DNA of 64,000 nt from Chryseobacterium cucumeris (GCF_016775705.1 NZ_CP068760.1:3844001-3908000), one strand, 5' to 3'; positions 51,201-61,643 are shown, counted from the stretch's first letter. A program made the numbers and translations. The notes: generated by a model from the letters alone, not told the origin.

Positions 51201-53980
51201 GTATTTATAAGGATTACATCAAAGAGATTGAAGAAAGAAAAACCCAGGGGCTTCATCCAAAGCCAATTGATGGTGCTGAATTACTAAGCGAAATCATTGC
51301 ACAAATTAAAGATTCAGATAATGCTGACCGACCGGACTCTCTTAAATTTTTCATTTATAACACACTACCCGGAACTACGAGTGCAGCGGGAGTAAAAGCA
51401 AAATTTTTAAAAGAAATTATTCTGGGTGAATCCGTAGTAGAAGAAATTTCCCCGGCATTTGCCTTTGAATTATTGTCTCATATGAAAGGCGGACCTTCTA
51501 TTGAGGTGCTGCTGGACCTTGCTTTAGGTAATGATGCAGCTATTGCTAAAGAAGCTGCCAACGTTCTTAAAACTCAGGTTTTCCTTTATGAAGCAGATAC
51601 GAACCGTCTGAAAGAAGCATTCAACAGCGGTAACGAAATTGCAAAAGAAATCCTTGAAAGCTACGCAAAAGCTGAATTCTTCACTAAACTTCCTGAAGTT
51701 GCTGAAGAAATTAAAGTAGTTACTTATATTGCTGGTGAAGGAGATATTTCTACAGATTTACTTTCTCCTGGTAATCAGGCTCACTCAAGATCAGACCGTG
51801 AACTTCACGGTAAATGTATGATCACTCCTGAAGCTCAGGAAGAAATCAAAGCTTTACAGGCAAAGCATCCTGATGCAAGCGTTATGCTGATCGCTGAAAA
51901 AGGAACAATGGGTGTAGGATCATCCAGAATGTCAGGAGTAAACAATGTTGCTCTTTGGACAGGAAAACAGGCAAGCCCATACGTACCATTCGTCAACATT
52001 GCTCCCATTGTAGGAGGAACAAACGGTATTTCTCCGATCTTCCTTACCACAGTAGACGTTACCGGAGGTATCGGTATTGACCTTAAAAACTGGGTAAAGA
52101 AAGTTGACGAAAACGGGAACCCGGTTCGTAATGAAAACGGTGACATTGTTCTTGAAGAAGCATATTCAGTAGCAACAGGAACTGTTTTAACAATCAATAC
52201 AAAAGAAAAGAAATTATACAACGGCGACCAGGAACTGATCGACCTTACCAAATCTTTCACTCCGCAAAAGATGGAATTCATCAGAGCAGGAGGATCTTAC
52301 GCGGTCGTATTTGGTAAAAAACTACAGACATTTGCTGCTCAGGTTTTAGGTATTGAAGCGCCGACGGTTTTTGCTCCTTCAAAAGAAATCTCTCATGAAG
52401 GACAGGGACTTACTGCTGTAGAAAAGATTTTCAACAGAAATGCTGTGGGAACTACCCCAGGAAAAGTTCTGCACGCCGGTTCTGACGTTCGTGTACAGGT
52501 TAATATTGTTGGATCTCAGGATACAACAGGTTTGATGACCGCTCAGGAATTAGAATCAATGGCAGCAACTGTGATTTCTCCAATCGTAGATGGTGCTTAT
52601 CAGTCCGGATGCCACACGGCTTCTGTTTGGGATAAAAAAGCTCAGGCTAACATTCCTAAGCTGATGAAATTCATGAACGAGTTCGGACTGATTACAGCCC
52701 GTGACCCGAAAGGTGAATACCACGCCATGACTGACGTTATCCACAAAGTTCTTAACGATATCACTGTAGACGAGTGGGCTATCATTATTGGTGGTGACTC
52801 TCACACCAGAATGTCTAAAGGAGTTGCTTTTGGAGCTGACTCAGGAACTGTAGCGCTTGCATTGGCTACCGGTGAAGCATCCATGCCGATCCCTGAATCT
52901 GTAAAAGTAACTTTCAAAGGTGAAATGAAGCCTCACATGGATTTCCGTGATGTGGTTCATGCAACGCAGGCTCAGATGTTAAAGCAGTTTGGAGGAGAAA
53001 ATGTATTCCAGGGTAGAATCATTGAGGTTCATATCGGAACACTTCCTGCTGACCAGGCATTTACATTTACAGACTGGACTGCTGAAATGAAGGCAAAAGC
53101 TTCTATCAACATTTCTGAAGATAATACTTTGATCGAATCACTGGAAATTGCAAAAGGCAGAATCCAGATCATGATCGACAAGGGTATGGATAATCACAAC
53201 AAAGTTCTTCAGGGATTAATTGACAAAGCAAATAAGAGAATTGCAGAAATCAGATCAGGTGAAAAACCTGCTTTGACTCCTGATGCAAACGCTAAATATT
53301 ATGCTGAAGTTGTTGTAGACCTTGATGTAATTGTTGAACCAATGATTGCTGACCCGGACGTAAACAATGACGATGTATCTAAAAGATATACTCACGATAC
53401 CATCAGAGACCTTTCTTACTATGGAGGTGAGAAAAAAGTAGACCTTGGTTTCGTAGGATCCTGTATGGTTCACAAAGGAGACCTTAAGATCGTTTCCCAG
53501 ATGTTGAGAAACCTTGAAAAGCAACAAGGAAAAGTAGAATTCAATGCTCCGCTTGTAGTGGCAGCTCCTACATATAATATCATTGATGAATTAAAAGCTG
53601 AAGGAGACTGGGAATTACTGGAAAAATATTCCGGTTTTGAATTTGATGACAACGCTCCAAAAGGAGAAGCACGTACAGAGTACAAAAACGTAATGTACCT
53701 TGAGCGCCCGGGATGTAACCTTTGTATGGGTAACCAGGAAAAAGCAGCTAAAGGAGATACTGTTTTAGCAACTTCTACCCGTCTTTTCCAGGGAAGAGTA
53801 GTTGAAGATTCTGAACGTAAAAAAGGAGAATCCCTGCTTGCTTCAACTCCCGTTGTTGTTCTTTCCGCAATCATCGGAAGAATTCCTAGCATCGATGAGT
53901 ATAAAACTGCTGTTGAGGGAATTGACCTTACTACTTTTGTTCCTTCTATTAAAGAATTAACAAGTACAAGCGCTCACTAA
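51197..53980 (+). CDS. acnB: Bifunctional aconitate hydratase 2 / 2-methylisocitrate dehydratase
   Basis: This 927-residue protein has the AcnB layout: N-terminal HEAT-like helices, the swivelling domain (about 165-390), and the iron-sulfur domains with Cys in SGCHTASV and RPGCNLCMGN. It interconverts citrate and isocitrate in the TCA cycle and may also act on 2-methylisocitrate. It is followed by a strong terminator, then a second, unrelated-type aconitase gene. Confidence 0.96.
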   Translation: MSIYKDYIKEIEERKTQGLHPKPIDGAELLSEIIAQIKDSDNADRPDSLKFFIYNTLPGTTSAAGVKAKFLKEIILGESVVEEISPAFAFELLSHMKGGPSIEVLLDLALGNDAAIAKEAANVLKTQVFLYEADTNRLKEAFNSGNEIAKEILESYAKAEFFTKLPEVAEEIKVVTYIAGEGDISTDLLSPGNQAHSRSDRELHGKCMITPEAQEEIKALQAKHPDASVMLIAEKGTMGVGSSRMSGVNNVALWTGKQASPYVPFVNIAPIVGGTNGISPIFLTTVDVTGGIGIDLKNWVKKVDENGNPVRNENGDIVLEEAYSVATGTVLTINTKEKKLYNGDQELIDLTKSFTPQKMEFIRAGGSYAVVFGKKLQTFAAQVLGIEAPTVFAPSKEISHEGQGLTAVEKIFNRNAVGTTPGKVLHAGSDVRVQVNIVGSQDTTGLMTAQELESMAATVISPIVDGAYQSGCHTASVWDKKAQANIPKLMKFMNEFGLITARDPKGEYHAMTDVIHKVLNDITVDEWAIIIGGDSHTRMSKGVAFGADSGTVALALATGEASMPIPESVKVTFKGEMKPHMDFRDVVHATQAQMLKQFGGENVFQGRIIEVHIGTLPADQAFTFTDWTAEMKAKASINISEDNTLIESLEIAKGRIQIMIDKGMDNHNKVLQGLIDKANKRIAEIRSGEKPALTPDANAKYYAEVVVDLDVIVEPMIADPDVNNDDVSKRYTHDTIRDLSYYGGEKKVDLGFVGSCMVHKGDLKIVSQMLRNLEKQQGKVEFNAPLVVAAPTYNIIDELKAEGDWELLEKYSGFEFDDNAPKGEARTEYKNVMYLERPGCNLCMGNQEKAAKGDTVLATSTRLFQGRVVEDSERKKGESLLASTPVVVLSAIIGRIPSIDEYKTAVEGIDLTTFVPSIKELTSTSAH

Positions 53981-54023
53981 GAGATTGATAATAAGTCGCA
54001 AGACTATTGAATAACTATATTAT

Positions 54024-54067
54024 TGGAAGATTTTAGTCCTTAAGGATTTAAAATCTTCCATTTTTTT
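54024..54067 (+). terminator. Terminator of acnB
   Basis: TGGAAGATTTTA and TAAAATCTTCCA arms with an inner TCCTTAAGGA palindrome, followed by seven T. Confidence 0.92.
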
Positions 54068-54295
54068 GTTTAGAACGTTTCTATTTTATGATAGTTACGT
54101 TTTTTTTTCGATAAAAGCTGGAAAATAAATTCTAATTTTTCTTAAATTGAAAGTTATAAAATCTATTGATTTCAGAATCAAAAATGCCCTGTTTATGGAT
54201 TATAGGAACGTTTTTTGATGCATAGATAAGTGATTTTCTTTTTCAACATCAGAGAAAGAAGCATTAAAAGAACAAGAACAAAACTAAAATACGAT

Positions 54296-56563
54296 ATGAC
54301 TTTTGATATTGATATGATCAAAAAGGTGTACGAACGTTACCCTGAAAGAATTGCAGCAGCAAGACAAATTGTGGGAAAACCTCTTACCCTTTCAGAAAAA
54401 ATCCTTTACACCCACCTTTGGGAAGGAAATGCTACACAAGCGTATGAAAGAGGAAACTCTTATGTGGACTTCGCACCGGACAGAGTAGCGATGCAGGATG
54501 CTACCGCACAGATGGCACTTTTACAGTTTATGCAGGCAGGAAAAGCTAAAGTGGCTGTTCCTTCTACTGCGCACGCGGATCACCTTATCCAGGCTAAAGT
54601 AGGTGCTGATAAAGACTTACAGGAAGGGATCAACAAAAACTCCGAGGTATTCAACTTCTTAAGCTCTGTATGTGATAAATACGGAATCGGATTCTGGAAA
54701 CCGGGAGCAGGTATTATTCACCAGGTTGTCCTGGAAAACTATGCATTTCCCGGAGGAATGATGATTGGTACCGACTCGCATACGGTAAACGCCGGCGGAC
54801 TGGGAATGGTTGCCATTGGTGTAGGAGGTGCTGATGCGGTAGACGTAATGGCAGGAATGGCCTGGGAACTTAAAATGCCTAAACTTATCGGAGTAAAATT
54901 AACCGGTAAAATGAATGGATGGACTTCTGCAAAAGACGTGATCTTAAAAGTTGCCGGAATTCTTACCGTAAAGGGAGGTACAGGATGTATCGTGGAATAT
55001 TTCGGTGAAGGTGCAGAATCTCTTTCCGCAACGGGTAAAGGAACGATCTGTAACATGGGTGCTGAAATCGGGGCTACCACGTCTACTTTCGGATATGATG
55101 ATTCTATGAGAAGATATCTTTCCGCTACAGGAAGACAGGACGTAGTAGATGCCGCTGATAAAATTGCAGAGCACTTAACAGGTGATGCTGAAGTATATGC
55201 TAACCCTGAACAATATTTCGATCAATTAATAGAAATCAACCTTTCTGAACTGACTCCTCACTTAAACGGACCTTTCACTCCGGACTTAGCGACTCCTGTT
55301 GCTGAATTCAGAGCTAAAGCTGAAGCTAACGGATGGCCATTAGAAGTGGAATGGGCGCTTATCGGTTCTTGTACCAACTCTTCTTATGAAGATTTATCAA
55401 GAGCGGCTTCCATTGTAGAAGATGCAGTATCAAAAGGCGTTAAACCTAAAGCTATCCTGGGAATCAATCCAGGTTCTGAACAGGTAAAATTCACAGCAGA
55501 AAGAGACGGATTCCTGGATTCTTTCAGAAAATTTGAAAACGCAAGAATTTTTACCAATGCCTGTGGACCATGTATCGGACAATGGGACAGAGAAGGTGCG
55601 GAAAAAGGAGAGAAAAACTCTATTATCCACTCTTTCAACAGAAACTTTGCGAAAAGAGCTGACGGTAACCCAAATACCCATGCATTTGTAGCTTCTCCTG
55701 AAATGGTAGCTGCTGTAGCGATCTCAGGAAGATTGGATTTCAACCCGATTACGGATACATTAACTAACGAAGCAGGTGAACAGGTAAAACTTAACGAGCC
55801 TAAAGGTTTCGAACTTCCTTCAAAAGGATTTGCTGTAGACGACAACGGATACCAGGCTCCATCAGAGGACGGTTCTAAAGTTGTTGTGAATGTAAGCCCA
55901 ACTTCAGACAGACTTCAGTTATTGGAAGAATTTCCGGCATGGGACGGTAAAAACATTACAGGAGCAAGAGTATTGATCAAAGCTTTCGGAAAATGTACTA
56001 CCGACCACATTTCTATGGCTGGACCATGGCTGAAATACAGAGGTCACCTGGATAATATTTCAAACAACATGTTGATTGGAGCAGTGAATGCTTACAACAT
56101 GGAGACCAATAAAGTTAAAAGTGAATTAACCGGTGAATACGGTGAAGTTCCGGCTGTACAAAGAGCTTATAAAGCGGCTGGTATTCCAACAATCGTTGTA
56201 GGAGACCAGAATTATGGTGAAGGTTCTTCAAGAGAGCATGCTGCCATGGAGCCAAGACATTTAGGAGTGAAAGCTGTATTGGTAAAATCATTCGCGAGAA
56301 TTCATGAAACCAACCTTAAAAAACAAGGAATGCTTGGAATCACTTTCGCTAATGAAGCAGACTATGATAAGATCTTGGAAGATGATGTTGTTAATTTCTT
56401 AGATCTTGATCAGTTCGCTCCGGGAAAACAACTTACTTTAGAGTTCATTCATACTGACGGAACTAAAGATATCATCATGGCGAACCATACTTACAACGAT
56501 CAGCAAATTGATTGGTTTAAAGCTGGTTCTGCGCTGAACCTGATCAAACAACAGGAAAAATAA
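54296..56563 (+). CDS. Aconitate hydratase, AcnA/mitochondrial type
   Basis: I use the ATG at 54296 (755 residues, MTFDIDMIKKVYERYPERI). A GTG 22 codons earlier would add a basic tail without homology. Iron-sulfur ligands lie in SCTNSSYED and NACGPCIGQW, and the swivel domain has GEGSSREHA. The length and features fit the mitochondrial-type aconitase. It is 315 bases downstream of acnB, with its own region for transcription start, so the two are not one operon. I see no clear promoter in 54068-54295. Confidence 0.95.
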   Translation: MTFDIDMIKKVYERYPERIAAARQIVGKPLTLSEKILYTHLWEGNATQAYERGNSYVDFAPDRVAMQDATAQMALLQFMQAGKAKVAVPSTAHADHLIQAKVGADKDLQEGINKNSEVFNFLSSVCDKYGIGFWKPGAGIIHQVVLENYAFPGGMMIGTDSHTVNAGGLGMVAIGVGGADAVDVMAGMAWELKMPKLIGVKLTGKMNGWTSAKDVILKVAGILTVKGGTGCIVEYFGEGAESLSATGKGTICNMGAEIGATTSTFGYDDSMRRYLSATGRQDVVDAADKIAEHLTGDAEVYANPEQYFDQLIEINLSELTPHLNGPFTPDLATPVAEFRAKAEANGWPLEVEWALIGSCTNSSYEDLSRAASIVEDAVSKGVKPKAILGINPGSEQVKFTAERDGFLDSFRKFENARIFTNACGPCIGQWDREGAEKGEKNSIIHSFNRNFAKRADGNPNTHAFVASPEMVAAVAISGRLDFNPITDTLTNEAGEQVKLNEPKGFELPSKGFAVDDNGYQAPSEDGSKVVVNVSPTSDRLQLLEEFPAWDGKNITGARVLIKAFGKCTTDHISMAGPWLKYRGHLDNISNNMLIGAVNAYNMETNKVKSELTGEYGEVPAVQRAYKAAGIPTIVVGDQNYGEGSSREHAAMEPRHLGVKAVLVKSFARIHETNLKKQGMLGITFANEADYDKILEDDVVNFLDLDQFAPGKQLTLEFIHTDGTKDIIMANHTYNDQQIDWFKAGSALNLIKQQEK

Positions 56564-56588
56564 GATTAATTGTTAGATTAATTAATAT

Positions 56589-56618
56589 AAGACGGCTTCA
56601 GTTGAAGCCGTCTTTTTT
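56589..56618 (+). terminator. Terminator of the AcnA-type aconitase gene
   Basis: AAGACGGCTTCA and TGAAGCCGTCTT arms with a two-base loop, followed by a T run. Confidence 0.93.
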
Positions 56619-56676
56619 ATTTTAAATGTCTTAAAATTTCTTTTGCTGAACTTTGTGGTACATTATTCCAAACCTT

Positions 56677-56695
56677 ACAGGTTTTAGAAACCTGT
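56677..56695. repeat. Small palindromic repeat
   Basis: ACAGGTTT-TAG-AAACCTGT is a perfect hairpin without a T run. Similar ACAGGTTTTAAAACCTGT units occur between genes in related genomes by my recollection. Confidence 0.5.
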
Positions 56696-56711
56696 AGCTC
56701 TCATATGATTA

Positions 56712-57389
56712 TTATGAAATTCTATCAAGAAGACCTGCTCTATAGCTTTCTCCGATAGGAATCTCATCATCAGGAAGAATCACTTTTTTAGCCCCGATAC
56801 TTTTCACTTTATCCAGATTGACAATGAAAGATTTATGAATTCTTACAAATTTTTCAGGAAGCTGGCTTTCCATAGATTTAAGCGTATCCAGAACGATATA
56901 TTCATCATTTTCTGTACGGATATTAACATAATCTTTGATGCTTTCAATATACAGGATTTCATTGAAACTTACGCGATGCCTCTGCCCTGAAGACTTTACA
57001 AAGAAATGAGTATTTTCTTCCTGTGGAAAAGAAAAACGCTCCTGAGCCTTTAAAACACTTTTTTGAAATCTTTCAAAAGAAACAGGTTTCAGAAGGTAAT
57101 CCACGACATTATGCTCATAGCCTTCCAATGCATATTCCGAATAGGCTGTTGTTAAAATATATTTCTGATGGGTTCCTACAATTTTCATAAAATTGATTCC
57201 CGTAAGCTCTGGCATCTGAATATCCAGAAAGATAAGATCTGAATCATTTTTCTTAAGGTATTCAAGGGCGTGAATCGGATTTTCTGTAGAAAAAACCAGT
57301 TCAAGAAAAGGAATTTTTTCCACATAATGTTCAAGAAGTGAGATGGCCAGCGGCTCATCATCCACGATAATACATTTTAACTTATTCAT
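56712..57389 (-). CDS. LytTR-family response regulator
   Basis: This 225-residue protein has a receiver domain (VDDEPLAISLLEHY, phospho-Asp in LIFLDIQMPE) and a C-terminal LytTR DNA-binding domain (FVKSSGQRHRVSFNEILYIES). It overlaps the kinase gene by eight bases. LytTR regulators of Bacteroidota often control a nearby outer-membrane receptor or transporter, here possibly the divergent barrel gene. Confidence 0.94.
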   Translation of the reverse strand: MNKLKCIIVDDEPLAISLLEHYVEKIPFLELVFSTENPIHALEYLKKNDSDLIFLDIQMPELTGINFMKIVGTHQKYILTTAYSEYALEGYEHNVVDYLLKPVSFERFQKSVLKAQERFSFPQEENTHFFVKSSGQRHRVSFNEILYIESIKDYVNIRTENDEYIVLDTLKSMESQLPEKFVRIHKSFIVNLDKVKSIGAKKVILPDDEIPIGESYRAGLLDRIS

Positions 57390-58401
57390 CCCTTAAATCA
57401 ATTTTTAAATCTACAATAAATTCCGTTTCCGAATCTTTGATCTCAAGCTGGTGTTTGGGATACAGAATTTCCAGTCTTTTTTTCACATTCTGAATTCCTA
57501 TTCCTGAAACAGTATCTTTCATTTTCTGTGTTTTAAAATTTAAAAGATAAAAATGCAGAACTTTATGATGATCTGAGATTTTCATTTCAAAACCTTTATC
57601 ACGAAAATCCCCATGTTTGAAGGCATTTTCCACGAAAGGAACCAGTAGCATCGGAGAAATTTTAAGGTGAGGATGCTGAATATTTTTCTCTATGATCAGC
57701 AGTTCCGGATTTCTGATCCTGAGTTTCTCCAGCGCAATAAGACTATCAATATATCCGATTTCTTTATCAAGCGAAATGGAATCTTTTTCAAGGTCTTTCG
57801 TGCTGTACCTCAGCAGCTGCCCCAGTTCTTCAATAGCCGGAAGCGCCTTATCCGATTTCTGATAGACAAGCGAGTAGATATTATTTAAAGAATTAAAAAT
57901 AAAATGAGGATTGATCTGGGTTTTCAGAGCCTGAAGTTCAGCCTGTTTCTTTTCGATCAGAAGCTGCTTTTTATCATTTTCAGCCACTCCATACTTCTCC
58001 AGTATCCATAGAATACCGGCAATGAAAGTAGTCAGAGAGCTGTTGTAAATATTATCGAAAAAATAGTAGAGAAGTCCGGTTTCTTCATCATAATTCCGGA
58101 AGCCAAGAGTAGAAGGCAGAATCATTTCTTCCAAAGCGTATCTCATACTGGCAAAACATAACAGGGTCAGCATAAAAACAAAAACTGCCGAATACAGTTT
58201 CTCAAGTTTAAAAACTTTTGGGAAAATAAAGAAATACGATATATAAAATGTCACAATTTTCACCATAAAAAAAGTAACCCTCAGAATGTGTACTTCCCGA
58301 CGGTTAGTTTCCGGAACAAAAAAATTAGGAGTGATGACAGTTCCTATGAAATTGAAGCTCCAGTAAATAATTTGAAGCCAGATAATTTGCTTTTTATTCA
58401 T
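57382..58401 (-). CDS. LytS-type sensor histidine kinase
   Basis: I prefer the ATG at 58401 (339 residues), just before the first of about four transmembrane segments; ATGs at 58434 and 58485 would add up to 28 residues. The kinase box is LKTQINPHFIFNSLNNIYS, and the ATPase has FVENAFKHGDFRDKG and GIGIQNVKKRL. The signal is unknown. It is divergent from the barrel receptor gene. Confidence 0.92.
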   Translation of the reverse strand: MNKKQIIWLQIIYWSFNFIGTVITPNFFVPETNRREVHILRVTFFMVKIVTFYISYFFIFPKVFKLEKLYSAVFVFMLTLLCFASMRYALEEMILPSTLGFRNYDEETGLLYYFFDNIYNSSLTTFIAGILWILEKYGVAENDKKQLLIEKKQAELQALKTQINPHFIFNSLNNIYSLVYQKSDKALPAIEELGQLLRYSTKDLEKDSISLDKEIGYIDSLIALEKLRIRNPELLIIEKNIQHPHLKISPMLLVPFVENAFKHGDFRDKGFEMKISDHHKVLHFYLLNFKTQKMKDTVSGIGIQNVKKRLEILYPKHQLEIKDSETEFIVDLKIDLRDE

Positions 58402-58590
58402 AATCAAATATAAATCTCTAAAGGCATAATTCATTAATTGTTTTCGACAAAAACCTGTTTTTTTCCGACGAAACTTTTTTGACATGAATAATTGTCTTCT
58501 TCATCTAAATGCTGTTTTCTCATAGAACCTCTTCCGGTACTTTTGTCAGAGAAATGTAATATAAATATCATTCAATCTGTCTTTTATAAT

Positions 58591-60714
58591 ATGGAAAAAC
58601 ACATTGTATTTATAGCCACCCTGATTTGTTCTTTTTCAGCAGCACAAACCAAAGACACCGCCAATGTCAACAAAATAGAAGCAGTTACGGTGAACGGTAA
58701 AAAAGTTATGGTGGAACGTAAAGTGGACCGTCTTGTTTACAATGTTCAGAACTCTATGCTTTCACAGGGAAGTTCAGGCACTGAAGTTTTGGCTGGTACA
58801 CCTTTACTGCAGGTAGATGAAAATAAAGGACTGCTTTCCATTGCCGGAAAAAATGGCGTTGCTGTGATGGTTAATGACCGGATGCTGAATCTTTCCGGAT
58901 CTGAGCTGATTAACTATCTTCGAAACCTTCGTTCGGAAAACATATTGAAAGTTGAAGTAATCACCACTCCTCCTGCCAAATACGAAGCTCAGGGAAACAG
59001 CGGGATAATCAATATTGTTCTTAAAAAGAATCAGAATCCTGGATGGAGCGGCTACCTGACCACGAATTATACCCAAAAGACCTATGCAGCATTCAGCACC
59101 GTGGCAGGAGTGAACTATCAGAATGAAAAAGTGAAAGCATCTATCAAGCTTCAGGGATATGACGGAGATAAAAGATCAGTGGAAAATTATAAAATTACCG
59201 GGCAAAGCTCTTCTGTAAGCAGGGATGAAAGACGGGATATGAATGACGGATTGGGACTGAATGTTAATATTGATTATTCTCTTTCCAAAAATTCCAATAT
59301 CGGACTGGTATATGATATTTCGAAAGGACATTCCAATATGGATATCAATTCAAAACAACATTACTTTACCGGGACCACTCCTACTTTGCAAACAGACACA
59401 GATTCAAAGCACCGTTCTTCATTTACTTCACAGATGCTTAATTTATATTTTGATCAGAAATTTGGGGAACATAAGCTCAGCATAGGTGCTAATTATTATG
59501 GAAATCTGCCCGATACAGAGGTAAATTTTACCACAAGAAATGTCGCTAACAACTCAACACAGATCGTAAAAAATCTTTCTTCAGTAGATTATAAGATCTA
59601 TTCGGGGCAGGCAGATTTATCTTTAAATTTCAAAAAAATACAGTTGGAAACCGGAGCAAAATACAGTCAGTTTTCCAATAATTCTGACATCGGATATTTT
59701 AATTCTATCAATGGAAATTACACCATAGACCCTGCAAAAAGCAATCTTTTTGATTATAATGAAAAAAATTATGCCGCTTATATCAGCGTCAGTAAAGATC
59801 TTGGCGAAAAATGGTCTGTGAAAGCAGGAATCCGTTATGAATATTCACAATCCAGCGGTTTCTCTCCTTCTACACAGGCAAAATCTGAGAATAATTACGG
59901 TAAATTCTTCCCTACGGCCTATCTTTCTTATAAAGCCAATCAGGATAATCAGTTCAGTATCAATTATTCCCGAAGAATCAACCGCCCCTATTTCCGGGCT
60001 TTGGATCCGTTCCGATGGTATTCCAATCCGAACACGTATTATTCAGGGAACCCAAGCCTGCAGCCCTCTTTTAATCATAATATAGAACTTAACTATATGT
60101 TTAAAAGTAAGTTTTCGGCTAATCTTTACTACCAGAGAACAACAAATAACTTTGACCAGATCACATTCCTGACCGGAATTAACCTCATCAGTACGTTTGA
60201 GAATTACTATAATCAGGATAATTATGGTATCAATCTGAATTACACAGATACTTTCTTTAAAATCTGGGAAAGCAATATTTCGACTTCGTTCAGTTATAAT
60301 GAGACTCAGATTACAAGGTTCAATCTGGTTCCTAAAAACGGACAGTCGTTTTATTACTCCCTCAATAATACATTCCAGCTCAATAAGGCTAAAACGTTCA
60401 TGCTATTTGTCAACTACTGGCATCATCTTCCTTCCCGTGACGGATATACCGCTGTAAGGAACAGAGCAAGCCTTGATGCCGGAATAAAGGTGAGCTTTGT
60501 GGAAAAAGCACTTCAGGTAAATCTTTCGGTGAGTGATATTTTTAAGCAGTCCGGATATAAGGGAGATATGTATTTTACAGATAATACACAGTCATTCAAC
60601 AACTATTGGGATGCCCGAAGAATGACACTCAGCGTTACCTATAATTTGGGGAACCAGAAAATCAAATCCAATAACAGAGCGGTGAATTTCGAAGAGAAAA
60701 ACCGTGCACAATAA
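58591..60714 (+). CDS. Outer-membrane beta-barrel receptor (TonB-dependent receptor-like)
   Basis: The ATG at 58591 (707 residues) gives a good signal peptide (MEKHIVFIATLICSFSAAQ); the frame is open 33 codons further upstream without a better start. A plug-like part (VEVITTPPAKYEAQGNSGIINIV) precedes a long barrel of the Bacteroidota outer membrane beta-barrel family. The substrate is unknown. Its position beside the LytS/LytTR pair suggests control by it. Confidence 0.9.
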   Translation: MEKHIVFIATLICSFSAAQTKDTANVNKIEAVTVNGKKVMVERKVDRLVYNVQNSMLSQGSSGTEVLAGTPLLQVDENKGLLSIAGKNGVAVMVNDRMLNLSGSELINYLRNLRSENILKVEVITTPPAKYEAQGNSGIINIVLKKNQNPGWSGYLTTNYTQKTYAAFSTVAGVNYQNEKVKASIKLQGYDGDKRSVENYKITGQSSSVSRDERRDMNDGLGLNVNIDYSLSKNSNIGLVYDISKGHSNMDINSKQHYFTGTTPTLQTDTDSKHRSSFTSQMLNLYFDQKFGEHKLSIGANYYGNLPDTEVNFTTRNVANNSTQIVKNLSSVDYKIYSGQADLSLNFKKIQLETGAKYSQFSNNSDIGYFNSINGNYTIDPAKSNLFDYNEKNYAAYISVSKDLGEKWSVKAGIRYEYSQSSGFSPSTQAKSENNYGKFFPTAYLSYKANQDNQFSINYSRRINRPYFRALDPFRWYSNPNTYYSGNPSLQPSFNHNIELNYMFKSKFSANLYYQRTTNNFDQITFLTGINLISTFENYYNQDNYGINLNYTDTFFKIWESNISTSFSYNETQITRFNLVPKNGQSFYYSLNNTFQLNKAKTFMLFVNYWHHLPSRDGYTAVRNRASLDAGIKVSFVEKALQVNLSVSDIFKQSGYKGDMYFTDNTQSFNNYWDARRMTLSVTYNLGNQKIKSNNRAVNFEEKNRAQ

Positions 60715-60745
60715 TAATGTAACAGTAATTTAAAAAAATAAACTC

Positions 60746-61585
60746 ATGAAAACCTTTATTTATATTTTTCTTGTATGCCTTTCTACATCAGTATTCGCTC
60801 AAAAAAAGCCTTCAGATTATTTTAAAAATCCAAAGACGAAAGTTTTGGTGGTAGGCTCCTTTCATTTTGATTATCCAAATCTGGATGCCCATAAAACCAA
60901 TAAGGAAGATCAGGTAGATGTACTTTCTCCTGAAACAGCAAAAGAGGTTACAGAACTGGTAGAATATATCAAAAGATTTAAGCCGACAAAGATTGCAATT
61001 GAGGCCTGGCCGGGCTGGAACGCCAATCAAAAGCTGAAGGAATACAGCGAAGGCAAACACCGTGACAAAAGAGATGAGCGTTATCAGCTTGCTATGAGAA
61101 TAGCCAGTGAACTCAAAATAACTGAATTATTCAGCATTGACGCAGAATCTATTCTGGATGACCTTGAAAAACATTTTGGGAAAACTGATTCTGCATTTTT
61201 TAAAAACCTCAGCAAGGATTATGATTTCAGAAGTGATGACCCGATCTCCCAACAGTTTATTGCCTTCTACAAGAGTTCTGAGCCTAAAAATTTTAAATCT
61301 CTTCTGGACACTTTTACTTATATGAATTCCAAAGAAAGCCATCAGTACGGATACGGGGCTTATCTTAGCGGTGACTTTACACTAAGAGAATATGACGGCG
61401 CCGATATGCTCGCTCTTTACTGGTACAGCAGAAACCTGAGAATGTTCCGCAATATTCAAAACATTCCTCACAACGGAGAAGACAGAATTCTTGTCATTGC
61501 AGGAAATGGACATGCAGCAGTACTTAGACAACTTTTTACCTCTTCCGCAGAATATGAATTCATTGAATTTTCTTCACTGAAATAA
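60746..61585 (+). CDS. Secreted DUF5694-like protein (TraB/EreA-like fold)
   Basis: This 279-residue protein has a signal peptide (1-18, SVFAQ) and the pattern KVLVVGSFHFDYP, IAIEAWPG, WYSRNLRMFRNI and VIAGNGHAAVLRQL. It matches DUF5694 and is reminiscent of EreA/ChaN/TraB-type proteins with a His-Glu-Arg-His site. Biochemical function is unknown. It follows the barrel gene by 31 bases and ends at a strong terminator, so they may form one operon. Confidence 0.85.
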   Translation: MKTFIYIFLVCLSTSVFAQKKPSDYFKNPKTKVLVVGSFHFDYPNLDAHKTNKEDQVDVLSPETAKEVTELVEYIKRFKPTKIAIEAWPGWNANQKLKEYSEGKHRDKRDERYQLAMRIASELKITELFSIDAESILDDLEKHFGKTDSAFFKNLSKDYDFRSDDPISQQFIAFYKSSEPKNFKSLLDTFTYMNSKESHQYGYGAYLSGDFTLREYDGADMLALYWYSRNLRMFRNIQNIPHNGEDRILVIAGNGHAAVLRQLFTSSAEYEFIEFSSLK

Positions 61586-61587
61586 AT

Positions 61588-61620
61588 AAAAAGACAGAGA
61601 TTCAGTCTCTGTCTTTTTTT
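61588..61620 (+). terminator. Terminator of the DUF5694-like gene
   Basis: AAAAAGACAGAGA and TCTCTGTCTTTTT arms with a five-base loop and flanking A and T runs. It can also serve the convergent receptor gene. Confidence 0.93.
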
Positions 61621-61643
61621 TAATCAAAACTTCAGTCTTTATA

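Noticed and set aside
51835..52281. Long open frame antisense to acnB
   Set aside because: Shadow frame of a highly conserved gene; amino-acid composition is not protein-like.
54230..54295. GTG start for the AcnA-type aconitase
   Set aside because: The extra residues are basic and do not look like aconitase; the ATG at 54296 gives the usual N-terminus.
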